Below are positions 23,721 to 36,110 of a DNA stretch of 64,000 nt, piece after piece. The position numbers and the translations under genes are program-made. Source of the stretch: Agrostemma githago (lineage: Eukaryota; Streptophyta; Magnoliopsida; Caryophyllales; Caryophyllaceae); NCBI GenBank assembly GCA_958450325.1, contig OY288250.1:49800898-49864897 (forward strand), in the 5' to 3' direction. Position 1 is the first letter of the stretch; each line of letters opens with the position of its first letter. The notes beneath the pieces were generated by a model. That model made no database searches. It was not told the origin of the DNA and saw only the letters and a list, made by a program, of their open reading frames with translations.

Positions 23721-23999
23721 CTAGGGAAGACCCGTAGAAGCCGCGCCAATGGCCATCCCAACCTCACAAATGTCATCATCCAAATCTAGATCCTTAAAGT
23801 CTAGAAGAGGGGACGCACTACCATCCATCCCCGACAACATGTCTAGGGTAGCTGTCTTGAGGATTCCTCCAACCTCCTCAGTAGCACCCGTAACCTCAGC
23901 CTCAGCCTCAGTCTCCCTCTCAAGACGATGCCTAGCCTCACCCTGCGCAGACGTCTCCCCCTGAGACCGAGCCAGCTCAGTCCACCCCGACGCGGCCAC
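23721..23999 (-). other. Unidentified open frame joined to a truncated LTR end
   Basis: A 92-codon minus-strand frame ending at TAG near 23721-23723. Its first codons come from the Retand-D LTR end; the rest (to about 23979) is unlike any other sequence in the window. The product is acidic and Ala/Glu/Gly-rich, ending with a DLDLDDD stretch. There is no ATG at the 5' end (the first codon is GTG), so it reads as the 3' tail of a longer frame cut by a rearrangement. I do not recognise it. It could be a piece of a host gene, of another transposon gene, or chance. Confidence 0.35.
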
Positions 24000-25675
24000 G
24001 CGCGGGGTTTGGGAGGCGAATGAATCTCGTGGTAAGATTGATCTCGAATTGAATTTTAAATCGAAGTTGGAGTCGCCACCGAAATTTGTGGGACTTCGAG
24101 CCCGTTCGAACCCACTCTGTATCTTAGTGGGCCATGCAAAAAGTATGGCCCACTCGGATGTCAGAGTTTATTGGGCTCGTCCCTTTGCATTTGATACCGA
24201 TACTGACATTATCGGATACCGTGTATTGAATGACTCTTGTGTGCCAATGGATTCGGATATCCGGAAATCATGGTTCTGAGTAAGGGGTGAGGGTACTTGT
24301 TGGGAAATTCACAAAGAACACCCAACCCCGCCCGCACTTAGCGTCCTCTACTTAGATATCGTTCATTTTTCGTGTACGCACGTTAGTTCGACGGTTATGT
24401 GATATGCAAACAGCGTTTTGACTAAACATGTGAATTATGTTTGATCTACGTCGTTTACTGCATCTTTGAACTAAGTCGAAGTTGTATTTAGCATGCGAGG
24501 TTTGTTTTAGATCAATAAAACAAACAATGAAAATAAAGCTTCAAAATAGAAACAAACGAGTTAGTAATGATAATAACTAACGATAAAAACGGTTCGTAAA
24601 AAAGATTAGAATGACATAAACGATATGTTATTGCATGGTTTTGAAAAGAATAGAATACATGATAGACTTGACACGCGTTGACCGAAGTCGTTAAAAGTAT
24701 TTTATCGGGGCTCTGAAATAGCCGAAAGACTCGTTGTTTTGACACACCAGGAGCCACTCGATCGAGTCATTGAGGGACTCGATCGAGTGGTCTCGAAAAG
24801 AGTATTCTGCTCGGATTATGGGATGCCACTCGATCGAGTGGGCTAGGCACTCGATCGAGTACTCCCTGTACGGACTGCTGTCCGATTTTTATTTTTGAAA
24901 AATCGATGATTTTGTTGAATTGCGTGAAAATATAGTATGATTTATACTCGATTCAATTTTCGATACTCGTCGTATTCGATATTTGACTATGGAATCAATA
25001 TCGAATATTTAGAGTGGATTTTGAAAAATACGTTTTCTAAATCATTTTTTTGATGTTATTAAGACGAAATAATTCCTCCGCGTTATTATGTCGTATTTAG
25101 TCTTTTTGGACCATGTGATCATTACTCGGCTTCAACGGGATTACGCTTAATATGATTTAATGATTGATTCCCTTAGATCTGATATTCGACTATAGAGTCG
25201 ATATCGAATCCTAGGAAATAATGCTCTTTTGAAAATAGTACGATAATATCGATATTAGGAACGAGAAAATAAAAAAAAGACGGGACGACGATCCGTATAA
25301 AAAGACGGACGAGAGAAAGAGAAGAAACGGGAGAAGTCGGGATTTGAAACACCCTCAACCTACATGCTTGATTATCTCGAAAACGGACTCGTAGTAGCGA
25401 CACTTGCGTAGGAGTAACGAGAATATAGGAGGAGTTAAGGTGTTGTATTTTTGTATTTGCCTAAGAATTTCTAGGGAAAATCGGGACGGTATTTAAGTAT
25501 AATTTTCCTAAGGTTTGCTAGAGTTTTGGGTTGCTGTGAATGTATGGATGTATGTGTATAACTGATGCTAATAAATGGTGTCCATTGTGTATGCCAGGGT
25601 GGGGTATTTATAGGATGAAATACCGACTTGGGATAGAAAATACCCGGTTTTTGGATAGAAAAGGTACTCTATTCT
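23980..25675 (-). repeat. Retand-D 3' LTR, left arm
   Basis: Contains the R-U5 side of the LTR. Palindromes CACTCGATCGAGT and CTCGATCGAG occur near 24754-24862, and a minus-strand TATA-like box (CTATAAATACCCC read on the minus strand) at about 25606-25618. A truncated left terminus at 23980 lacks the expected TGTGGACATGACATAG. Confidence 0.78.
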
Positions 25676-26045
25676 CACTACAAGAAAAGGTGCCCTAGGC
25701 GTCCACCTAGTGGCCACCAACAGTGGACGCTATAAGTGGACGGGCGTCCGCAAACGAACGCCAGAAAGCGGAAGCCACGATTGGTCACCCTTTTTTAACA
25801 CGGGCGTCCACTATTGGATGCCAGGAGAATTGACGACTGATAGCGGACGCCATGTGTGGCGTCCGAATGTGGACGCCATGAGCCTTACTTTGGCGTCCGA
25901 TTGTGGACGCCATCCAGGGATAACTGGCATCCACCGTCGGACGCCAGGTCCCATGAATGCTGTCAATTTTGGTCGATTTTAGCTTCCCCTAGCGTCTGGC
26001 ATGGCGTCCGTTATTGGACGCCACTTACGCTGCTGCATGGCCGTA
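25676..26045. repeat. CACTA left terminal and subterminal repeats
   Basis: A 13-bp terminal inverted repeat followed by about ten copies of TGGACGCC or its reverse complement GGCGTCC (for example 25733, 25847, 25871, 25906, 26012). In En/Spm elements such subterminal repeats bind the smaller regulatory protein and are needed for excision. Confidence 0.85.
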
Positions 26046-26312
26046 AACATGCGTTCAATGTCTAGCCAAAACCTGCAAAATAAACCACATCCACAACTCC
26101 CAACCAACCAGAACTGTCGACTATCCACAATACCTCAACCTCATTCACTCTCAATCAACCAAAACACTTCATCTCTCGACTCATTTATGCTGAAAAAACT
26201 TATATAGAAATGATTTAACATACGGTTTGAAGGTACACAAATCTAAACTAGTTCGAAGATACATAATCCGTAAATAAAGTTACAACAACAACAACAAAAA
26301 ACAATCAGCTAA

Positions 26313-27973
26313 CTGGGAAGCTAGCTGGAGCACCAGAGTTACCACCATCCCCGTTAAAGGGGTCTATGTCGTCTGGAGGGGATGTGGGATGACCTTGGTT
26401 GCATCTCTGAAACATGGCCTGAAACATGGCCATCTGTTCCTGCATCTTCTTTATGTGCTCCGCCTGCTCCTTCAGTTGTTGCTGCTGCTCCGTTAGCTGT
26501 TCCTTCATGGCCTCCTTTTTCCAGGCCAGGTTGCTGAGATCCGGCCGGCGTGTACTCCATTTGTGTATAGGTGCTGAGACGCGATGTGGGAGGTGTGAAG
26601 TAGATACCGTGTGCATTTCCAACATCGTACACACTTCCTTTCTTGTAACCCTTGACGACCTTGAAAAAAGTCTCATTCGGGCCGACTTCCTCAGCATCTG
26701 GAGCAGCCTCGATGTTCGCTAGCTCTTCTTGGTAGGCATCCTGCGTACACAACAGCGATTTCAATTCAAGTTATTATTAGATGAAATCATTGAAGGTAGT
26801 TATCTACCACCTAAACTATAGACAAGGTCGATTTATTTGAAATAGTTAGTACTCACCAAGATTGCCTGATCCTTTCTCATCATAAAACTAGTCCCTTTGG
26901 CATCAGTCTTCCCGTGCATGTCGAAGAATATCTCCGCCGCGGTTGGCACCCTCCCGAGTTCAACTTGTAGCTATTAAACGAGTACAAACGTTAGGCAAAT
27001 ATAAATTATGCGAACATAGTTTACGATTATTCAAGGAAGAGTACGATAGTAGTAGATATCATACCTTCTTGGCACGACTCAAAGAAGACTGAGAACCTCG
27101 ATGATGTGTCGGGTTTGCCTTCCCCTAATGTTCACAGTTCGAAAATTTGTTCCTCTGTGCCCTCTCAGACCTGACCTTGAAGTCCTGCTTGTCGTGGTAC
27201 GCAACCCACATGTCCAACGCTTCACCTGAAATATGAAGACACCAATATATTATTTAATCCAGTGAAAGATTGAAGTTAGATTGTTTGTTAAAATTGATTA
27301 CTATAAAAAACTACACCTTTAAGGTCTTTTAGCGCAGTCCCCCGCGTGTGGCGTTTGTTCATCACGCAAGCGAAACGTGTGTGCACGTCTCGTTATACCG
27401 CTCCCAGACCCTTCCTTCTAAATCGGGTTTCCAAGTGAACTTCAACTACACAATCAAGGCGGATGATTAATTAGTAGCAGCAATATTTACAAAGTCCACA
27501 TTATAAATTAAAAACTCGGTAACAAAAACAATCCACGAACCCGGAATTGGTTGAACCACCACTCCCGTACGTCCACCGGCACCTGAGTCCAGCAGGCATA
27601 CCCCTGTCCTCTGTCGGCCATGTAGCTCTTAGTACAGCCTCTGGTGACCTGTCTATGCAGAAACCTGCACCGAGTCGAGAAGCACATATATGTACAAAAT
27701 CTGTCAAGATGTAGTCCAAAAATAAATATGTTACAAATGAATAATCAACATGTTAGACTATATTACCATACACGTTCAGGGTCAAGAATCACCCAACCGA
27801 ACTCGTCCTTCTTCAGCTCCTACTCCTCCCCCTGTTGCTGCTGCTCATCCTCCTGCTCATCTCTACTTCGGTCCTGTTTCGGGGACCTGTTCCTCCTCCT
27901 GCTGCTGCATGGTGGACGTCTGAACAGTCCTACTACCCCCACCACGTCTCCTGGTCGATCTACCGCCTGCCAT
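26313..27973 (-). pseudogene. Second CACTA gene, plant En/Spm transposase-like (TNPD/Transposase_24 type)
   Basis: Exon-like blocks on the minus strand. Near 27973 is a start MAGGRSTRRRGGGSR, basic, then a Glu/Gln-rich stretch. Near 27640-27530 is a block with DVREWWFNQF. Near 27450-27310 is one with WKPDLEGRVWERYNET. Near 27240-27130 is one with WVAYHDKQDFKVRSERAQRN. Near 26970-26860 is one with LGRVPTAAEIFFDMHGKTD. The last block (26764-26313) has FFKVVKGYKKGSVYDVGNA and a Gln/Glu coiled-coil-like tail. This order matches the plant En/Spm-associated protein family. Intron borders are inferred, and in-frame stops occur in the blocks near 27120 and 27830-27890, so a working product is unlikely. 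Confidence 0.65.
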
Positions 27974-28109
27974 TATCTTAACCTTGCAACAAATTAAACA
28001 ATGTTAACAACAATTAGCAATTATATTTTAACTTGATTGAAATAATGTACCAAATAAGTAGCACAATGACCTAACCATGTAATCATCAATATAACCTACT
28101 ACAGCAACT

Positions 28110-31100
28110 CTAGTAGTCATCTTCGCTGTCGTTATTGTCTTCAGCCTCATCCTCCTCAGTCTGATCCTCCTCTTCCGTCTCCTCACCCTCCACTTGATCA
28201 TCCTCCAAATTCTCTTCATCGTGTCGGTCATCCTCCTCAAGGATCTCCGTAACATCCCTAACCATGTAATCTCCTTGTCCATCATCATCATCATCCCCAA
28301 ATTCTTCCTCTGCCCCTTCATTCTGATCTTCTTCGGAAAATATGGTCTCTTCAATAGAAGATAAGCGTGTACTACTTGAAGCCGCATCTTCCTGGAACAG
28401 GGAACTGTCTATTTGTCCATGTGGTTTAGTCGTAAAGACTGTCCACCATTGACATTGATTTTTGTTATTTTTCGTGTAAGGAGAAGGAGCAAAGTAGACT
28501 TGCTTCGCCTGATGCGCGAGTATGAACGGATCATACGTAGGATATTTTCTTGTGTGATTAACTTCCACAATCTTTTAACGTTCATGCACTCGGGTCCCGT
28601 TCACGGAGCTGTCTTTCCACTCACATTTGAATACCACAGCTCTATACCCCCGTTCTTTGCCAGCATAACATAACTCAAAAATATCCTCCAAAATACCATA
28701 GTACTCATCACCATCAAGAGATGACACACTCACACCAAAATTGCACCTAGCCTTGTTCTTCCCGTAGTTGAATGTGTGAAAATTGAACCCATTCACCGAG
28801 TACCGGTTCCAGGTTTTAACCACTCGCACTGGACCGTATGCCAAACTTCTAACCAAATCATCATGTATGTCTAAGGCAACTACGTGATCCTTGAGCCACT
28901 TAGGAAAATGTTCATCGTGCTTACTCCAAACGTCATCGGGGTTCACGTCAGGGTTCGCAGCGACATATTCAGTTACAAATTGCTTCTCATAAGGCTCTAA
29001 GATCCCACAATTAGAGAGTAGGTAAGGTGCGCTCGGTTGTACTCTTTCTCATCTAGTGTCCTACAACCCTCAACGGATGAAGTTCCTTCATCGTCCTTCT
29101 TTTGAAAAAACTCGGGTATAGTAGGATCAATGGACACCGAATGTTCTAGGTTCAGGTTCTTGGTTTTTGTTTGGGCATCTTTCTCGAGGTAGAGGGAGCA
29201 GAAGTTTGCAATCTCTTCTGTCAAATATGCATTACAAATAGAACCCTCTTCCCTAGCCTTGTTACCAATTTTCTTCTTCAAATGATTGAGGAACATAAAT
29301 AAACAAGATACATATTTCAATAAATAAAAATTTGCTATGTTTAAATTAAATTTTTAAATGAATTTACTAACATTTATGTACCTTTCAAATGGGTACATCC
29401 ATCTATACTGGACAGGTCCTCCAACTTTAGCCTCGTAGGGCAAGTGGACAGGTAGATGCTCCATGGAATTAAAGAACGACGGTGGGAAGATCATCTCAAG
29501 TTTGCATATTATCTGTGGAATTTGGTTCTCGAGCCGAGTCATGTCCTCAATTGATACTGTAGAAGAACACAAATCTCGGAAGAACTGAGATATCTCAGTT
29601 ATAGAATTCCACAACGTCGGTGGTAGAAGTTGCTTTAGTGATACCGGAAGCAACCTCTCCATGAAGACGTGGCAGTCATGACTCTTTAACCCTTGCAGCT
29701 TTAGGTTCTTAAGATCAACACAGCGTTTGAAGTCAGAGGCATACCCATCAGGGAACTTCAACTTCTCTACCCACTCCAACAACGCCTTTCTCTGGGCCTT
29801 GTCAAGTGTGAACAAAGCTCTCGGTTCCAACCCATCCCGTTTTATGTGCAGTTGAGGACGGTCACAAAAATTCTTTACATCTCGCCGGGAGCCTGTAGTG
29901 TCATAACTCTTCCCCTCCACATCCATCACAGTGTGAATCAACTGCTCGAAAAAGTTTTTCTCTATGTGCATCACATCTAAATTGTGACGAAGTAACAAAG
30001 TCCTCCGATATGGTAAGTCGAAAAATATGCTACGTTTAAACCAACCATTTTTCAACTTCTTGAGGTCTTTGAACTCCTGCTCGGTTCCGTCGACAGTGGA
30101 TGGGTAATCGGAAATCAACTCCCATATTTCATCTCCGGGGAGTCGATCAGGTGCGTCATCAAGCACAACCTCACCCTTCTTGAATGCCTTCTTATTCTTT
30201 CTATATGGGTGACCTTTTGGTAGGAACCGCCGATGACAGTCAAACCAACTTATTTTACTAGAATTTGGAAGATAAAAAGCTTTGCTGTCATCCATACAAC
30301 ACGGACATGCTTTCTGACCCGCAGTAGACCCCCCCGAGAGCATACCGTATGCGGGAAAGTCGTTTATAGTCCACAACAGAGCTGCTTTCAACTGAAAGTT
30401 TTATCTCAGAGAGACATCATAAGTTTCCACCCCTACCTCCCACAGTTGTTTCAGTTCCTCAATAACAGGTTGCAAGTAAACATCCAAATGATTTTTCGGG
30501 TTTTTGGGTTCGGGCACAATAAGAGATAGGAAGATGAAAGGCTGCTTCAAACATAACCAAGAAGGTAGGTTATAATGTGTGATCATCACTGGTCAGCAAG
30601 AGTACGACTAACCAAATTGGCCGAAAGGTGCAAATCCATCAGTGCACAACCCAAGCCTTACATTTCGGGGTTCTAATGCAAAGTGGGGATGTAGTTTATC
30701 GAAACGCTTCCACTCCTCACCGTCACTCGGATGACACATCTTCCCTAGTACCCTAATGTCCTCCTTGTGCCACCTCATTTGCTCCGCTATATATGGTTTT
30801 TGTGGCATATAATTTTTGAAACCTAGGTGCAATAGGGAAGTACGTAAGCTGACTAATTGGGATCGGTTTCTTACCCCTGACACCGCTTTTCCCTTTTCTA
30901 CCTCTCAAAACATTATCCCCCTCAACCGTTTTATACCTACCCTTACCACATCTCCTACATTCATCAAGCATTGCATCGTCCTTCCAAAATAACATGCATC
31001 CATCTGGACAAGCATCAATCTTTTGATGCGGGAGTTGAAGGCCCTTCACAACCTTTTTGGTTGTGTAGAAAGTTCGGGTCATGATATTGTCTTTTGGGAT

Positions 31101-31679
31101 AACTCTCTCGAGCAAGGCAACAATACCATTGACACAAGCAAAGGGTAGGTTGAACTCACATTTAAGGCTAACTACCATAGATGCGACTTCTAAGAAAGTC
31201 ACATCACACCCTCCGTATAACGGTTTCTCCGAAGCGTTCAACATGTGAAAAAACGCCTTTGCTCGTGGGTTAGGCTCTTATGGGTTGGGTGAGTCTTGTG
31301 GGTTGGGTGAGTCTCGTGGGTTAGGTGAGTCGTCATTCCCATATGTGTTCTCATTATTAAACAAGTTGCACTCCACAACGTCAACTATCATACCTCTCAA
31401 TCCCCCCTCATTTTGATGGTTTTCGGGTTCCTCAGACTGAGATGGCTCACCATGACAAATCCAATTATAATAATCGGATGAAAAACCACTATAGATGACA
31501 TGTTCCTTAACTACAAGGACCTCAAAAAATTTTAGGTTCTTGCATTTAGTACACGGACACCTAACCTCCCCCCTCGATGCATAGTCTACTGACTTTTTAG
31601 CGACCTCGACAAATGGTTCAACACCCCTCAAAAATTCGACGGTGGAACGTCTCTTCTTATCAAGTCTTCCCTCATACAT
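28110..31679 (-). pseudogene. tnp2: TNP2-type CACTA transposase, several stops and frameshifts
   Basis: The start ATG is at 31677-31679. The N-terminal transposase-associated domain has CPCTKCKN near 31560, then a short repeat of DSPNP. The TNP2 core follows with NVRLGLCTDGFAPFG, YNLPSWLC, KACPCCMDDS, RFLPKGHPYRKNKKAF, HNLDVMHIEKN and KSHDCHVFMERLLP. It ends with the DUF4218-like LPYEAKVGGPVQYRWMYPFE and a DUF4216-like part (28946-28575, NFGVSVSSLDGDEYYG). Stops interrupt it near 31275, 30605, 30588-30593, 30398 and 28572; several fit CAA to TAA or TGG to TGA. Frameshifts occur near 30800-30840 and 29020. An intron probably separates the YPFER and NHLKKK blocks (about 29380-29275). The enzyme would cut and join the element ends, but this copy is dead. 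Confidence 0.88.
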
Positions 31680-32260
31680 TCATTTCCGTTCAATTCTTTT
31701 CATTTTCTATGTTTAAAAAATATATATAACAAATTGAAGTTTAATTTCCCTAACTTAATTTAGAACTTACTAAATGAAAATTTAATCACCACTTACCTTA
31801 AACTTAATTTCACTAACTTAATTTCCATAACTGAGTCTCCTCAATTTAATCACTAATACGTCAAAGTAAACCTGTAGACACCCGCATTTTGACTACCAGG
31901 TGTCTATGGCAGTTTCCAAAAAACACCCGATGATGATCGGATGCTAACGTGTTTCTACGCGCTCGGATATAGGCTCAAAATCATTAATCGCTGGCTAATG
32001 CACTTACGGAGTACAAATCTCACAAAATCAACCTTAAATCCAGGCCCAGTGGGCCGTTTCCAATCAAATAAGGCTAATTTGGGCCGAAACCGACAACGGA
32101 AATAAAACCGACTTTTAGAGATTGGGTCAACCCCGGTCAAAGTCGTTTCCGAGACATACAAAACAGCCCCTCACAACATCAAAAGTCCAAGTCAAACACA
32201 AACCCATCAAAAAACCCAAGTCACGGTCCACAGCAATGGACCCGCCCGACCTAGCTGGGC

Positions 32261-32402
32261 CACTCGATCGAGTGCCCCACCCACTCGATCGAGTGGGCCC
32301 ATATTCAAGCCCGACTGCAGGCACAACGGGCCACTCGACCGAGTCAGCTGGTTACTCGGTCGAGTAACCCTAACCGGGTGCCCTTGCCTTTGCCTATATA
32401 AG
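32261..32402 (+). promoter_or_regulatory. Palindromes and TATA box, Retand-B 5' LTR
   Basis: CACTCGATCGAGTG at 32261-32274, ACTCGATCGAGT at 32283-32294, ACTCGACCGAGT at 32333-32344, ACTCGGTCGAGT at 32354-32365, then TATATAAG at 32395-32402. The last palindrome ends 30 bp before the TATA box. This looks like a core promoter with a palindromic upstream element. Confidence 0.72.
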
Positions 32403-33429
32403 CAACCCCATGCACACTCAATTTCACATCATTTACACAACTCTACAACCCTAATTCAAACCTTAGCACTACACTAGCAAACCCTAAACCTAGCTTTAGG
32501 AATCGAAACCCTAACCACCATAACTCGACCTCCATAAACCTCGAAACTCCCGTGTTAAAGCCACGACTACGAGTCCGATCCGAGACAAGAACATGTAGGT
32601 TGAGGGTGCCAAAACCCCTTTCTTTCCTACTTCTCTTCCTTTTGACATCTTCCTCCTTTTCCACGTTTTTTTCGTTTCTTTTATTTTGTTTATCGCATCA
32701 TAATATCAATAATACCGTTAGCATTAAAACATTAAAATACTTGTTGATTTGTGTCGAGTGTGAGTGATGGTGGGATAAGGAAAACCGAATATACAAGTGT
32801 ACTGCACTTAGCGTTGTCGGTCGCTTATCCCATCACCCCGATCATTTGATTATTGAAACAAGTTAACTTAAACAATAATCCTCTTTATTTCGTTTTTCGT
32901 CATCATTCAAGTCACATATTTGCATCGATTTTCAGAAACAAGCATTCTATTTAATAAGGGTCGAAACCCGTTGACGCGGATCCGACATCACAATCTCTAG
33001 GGATTTATTTCGATGTCGGAGAAACCGAGGGAATCAAGTCTTCTAATTCAAAGCAAGGTGTCGATTCATTAGATTCGATACCAATTCCATAATTGGATGT
33101 CGAATCTATCGATCTAGTCACATAAATTAATTAACGCGATTTACTCATATCACGATAGTTAATTTAAGACGACTAAAATTAATTTATTATTCCCACTCTA
33201 GTATTCCATATCGATTCAATAATCGAATATGGGATACAACGAGTATTCAAATTCAGAATCGAGTATAAATCCCACAATATTTATATTCGGTTCAACAAAA
33301 TCAATGATTCATAAAAAAATCCGAATCGAGCATAAGTCATACAATATTTATGCTCAATTCGGTAAAACCGTCGAATTATCAAAAATCAAAAGCAATTTCA
33401 AAATCAATAATAAAATTGCAAGCGAACCT

Positions 33430-33672
33430 GGTTCATACAGGTGCCACTCGACCGAGTGCTTCGGCCACTCGATTGAGTGACATCACAACTTAGCGAGCAG
33501 AATGCTCTTTCGACCTCTACTCGGTCGAGTCTCATAGTGACTCGACCGAGTGGCAACGTACTCGGCCGAGTTGACCAATAACTCAGTCGAGTAGGGTCAC
33601 GAAATCCGGGACTGAATACTTTTTAAGGATCCACTCGGTCAAGTCCCGCGATGACTCGGTCGAGTGGCCCTT
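33430..33672. repeat. Second CTCGAYCGAG cluster in Retand-B 5' LTR
   Basis: About eight palindromes downstream of the TATA box, for example CACTCGACCGAGTG near 33443, ACTCGGTCGAGT near 33521, ACTCGACCGAGT near 33540, ACTCGGCCGAGT near 33560. Decayed members such as CACTCGATTGAGTG differ by C-to-T or G-to-A. The same cluster is in the 3' LTR near 60718-60950. Confidence 0.82.
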
Positions 33673-34456
33673 TACCACATTAAATCGTGAGTCCTACAAT
33701 AGCATTCGACTCTCGTTAATCGTTTTTTGACTTAGGTCAACACGTGCCTAATTAATCATGTGAAACATCTTTTCAAAACCATGCATTAACTCATTTGCAT
33801 CATTCTATACAATTCAATATTTGCACAAACCGTTATTATTCGTTATACCGTTACTAACCGTTTGTTGTTTCTTTTGTCAATTTTGCTTGTTTATTTTATT
33901 TTACTAAAATGAACCCACATGCTAAATTCAACTTCAACGTAGAATTAATTGCATTAAATCGACGTAGAAACCCTTTTCAATTCCTCGCATGCTTAGGGAA
34001 AATAATCTTTGCATATCATTTTCCCGTTCAACTAACGCGCGTATTAGAAAGTCATTCGAGATCTTAGTAGAGGCCGCTAAGTGCGGGCAGGGTTGGGTGT
34101 CCTTAGTGGGCTTCCCAACACGTACCCTCACCCTTTACTCAGAACCTCGGTTTCCGGATGCCCGAAACCGTTGGCGCACGAGAGTCATTCAATAAACGAT
34201 ATCCGATAATGTCGGTATCGGTATCAAATGTAAAGGGACAAGCCCAATAAACTGTGACATCGGAAATGGGCCGTATTTTGTATACGGCCCACAACGACAT
34301 AGAGTGGGTTCGAACGGGCCCGAACTCCCACAAAGTTCGGTGGCGACTCCACTTCGATTTAAATTTCAATTCGATCCATTCTCATATGGAGATTCATTCG
34401 CCTCCCCAAACCCGCGCGTGGCCGCGTCGGGGTGGACCTATGTCATGTCCACAATT

Positions 34457-34474
34457 TGGCGACTCCGCTGGGGA
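34457..34474 (+). other. Primer-binding site, tRNA-Arg type, Retand-B
   Basis: TGGCGACTCCGCTGGGGA, three bases after the LTR end, complementary to the 3' end of a plant tRNA-Arg with CCA. This primer is typical of the Tat (Ogre/Retand) lineage. Confidence 0.9.
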
Positions 34475-36110
34475 TTAACTGATGCGTGACTTACCATCGG
34501 CATCCTCAGGGTGAGACTCGAATAGAAATCATTTGACAAATACAATACGCGTTTTAGTTTTATGGTTCATGCATAACCCATATTTTCTCGGGCCGGAACT
34601 CGCGACCGACGTCCCACTATACCGTTGATGTACTCCAATATGGATATGTCAAAAGGTGTCCATAGTCGATTCGAGTGGGTTTCGCGGCATGTTCTAAGAT
34701 CAACTCGACTTAGGAAGTCCGTCCCGATCAACGTCTAGACTATGTGCACTGGTATAGACCCTCTATAGACAGACCGAGACTTAGTGTAAAGCATACATGG
34801 GGTCGTTATAATGCTTGACTACATGTTACTTGTTTTCCGTGTCATTTTCAAAAACCATCATTTCAAAAATGCATCTTTTCAAAAATATTCAACTTTCAAA
34901 AACTCGGAAAGCTGTCGAAATTTCGGACTTATGATTTGACTCAAAACAAGCCTATTTTCTAGCCGGCATGCCGCCCATTTCGAAATTCGAACTTCCGATC
35001 CACCATTCGATTTTCGAATTTTGAAAAATTCAATTTCAATTTTCAAATCTTCGAGATGCCATTTTTGATTTTCAAATCTTCGGGATCTCATCTTCAATTT
35101 TCAAATAGTCGGAAATTCTTTTTTTTTGACATTCAAATTTTCAATTTTCAAGATATCCAATTTCAAAACCCGGGACACATACCGAATTTAGGATTTATGA
35201 TTTTACTCAAAATATCCTATTTTCTAGCCGGTATGCTGCCCAATTCAAAACTTGAAAACATTTTCGAACTTTCAAAACCGATGCCCGATACACTTTCTGA
35301 TTTTCTCGAAAAATCGGGCCTTTCCCCGAGTTCTCTCGGACATTCCAAAAACAATCAATTTTCAAAACCCTCCTCTTCTTAGGACTTCCCGTATTTAGCA
35401 GTTTCGGGTCGTGTCTTAAGTCGTCAAGGTCTTTAGCGTCGAAACTCTGTCGATCTTACATCACGAGTTTCTTCCCTACCCAAGTCCGCCTTATTAGACT
35501 AAGGCAAGGCCCACCTACGTAGGACATAATCCTGCAAAGGAGGGCCCGTCTGCACAATCGAGTCCAAAGTCTGGGGATGTTTCACATGGACCTTCCTTCG
35601 AACAGGACTCGGCCCACATAGCCGAATCCTAAGGAAGGCCCACCTTTCACAAGTCACCCGTCCAGGTGTCTTTTCCGAGTCAACCTTTTACAAGGCATAG
35701 CCCTATAACAAAAGGTTCGTGGTCCTTACGTCTAAGGGTCACTCGTCCGACACTCGAGTCTTAACAAAATTATCGATCCCACTTGGGGGCTATCCTTTAG
35801 CAGAGCGATCAATCAAGGTTGCTCTAAGGGTCATGTCTTACACGTGTTGTCTCACGTACCCCACTTTCGAGTCACTTAAGATGTCACACCATCTAGATCC
35901 TATCAAAGTCCTTGGTCTCACCTAGGGGGGCTATTCTTCGGCGGAGCCATTAATCACGGTCACTCCGAGAATCACACCCTACACATTTATCTTAGGAGAG
36001 TCTCTCCTCCCGCGCTATTTACTATGCCTTGGTGAATTTGAATTCCGGAGCAACTTTACTGATTACGCGGTATTCTTACAGACAGGCCACCGCAAACCAG
36101 ACATCAAAAG
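34475..36110 (+). other. Leader region of Retand-B
   Basis: About 1.6 kb of untranslated leader. It includes an AT-rich stretch with repeated ATTTTCAAA words (34850-35370) and GGGGGCT-type motifs near 35780 and 35925. I see no coding domain. Confidence 0.7.

Larger units (their letters stand above)
31873..34453 (+). repeat. 5' LTR of Retand-B
   Basis: 2581 bp. TGTAGACACCCGCATTTTGA at the start, TGTCATGTCCACA at the end, followed by the primer-binding site. It holds two palindrome clusters (32261-32365 and 33440-33670) and a TATA box. Few differences from the 3' LTR pieces are seen, so the insertion is fairly recent. Confidence 0.95.

Noticed and set aside
32552..32767. Small plus-strand frame in the Retand LTR (also in 59645-60046) as a host gene
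   Set aside because: It is inside the LTR after the TATA box, repeated in both LTRs, low complexity at the C-terminus and without a known domain.
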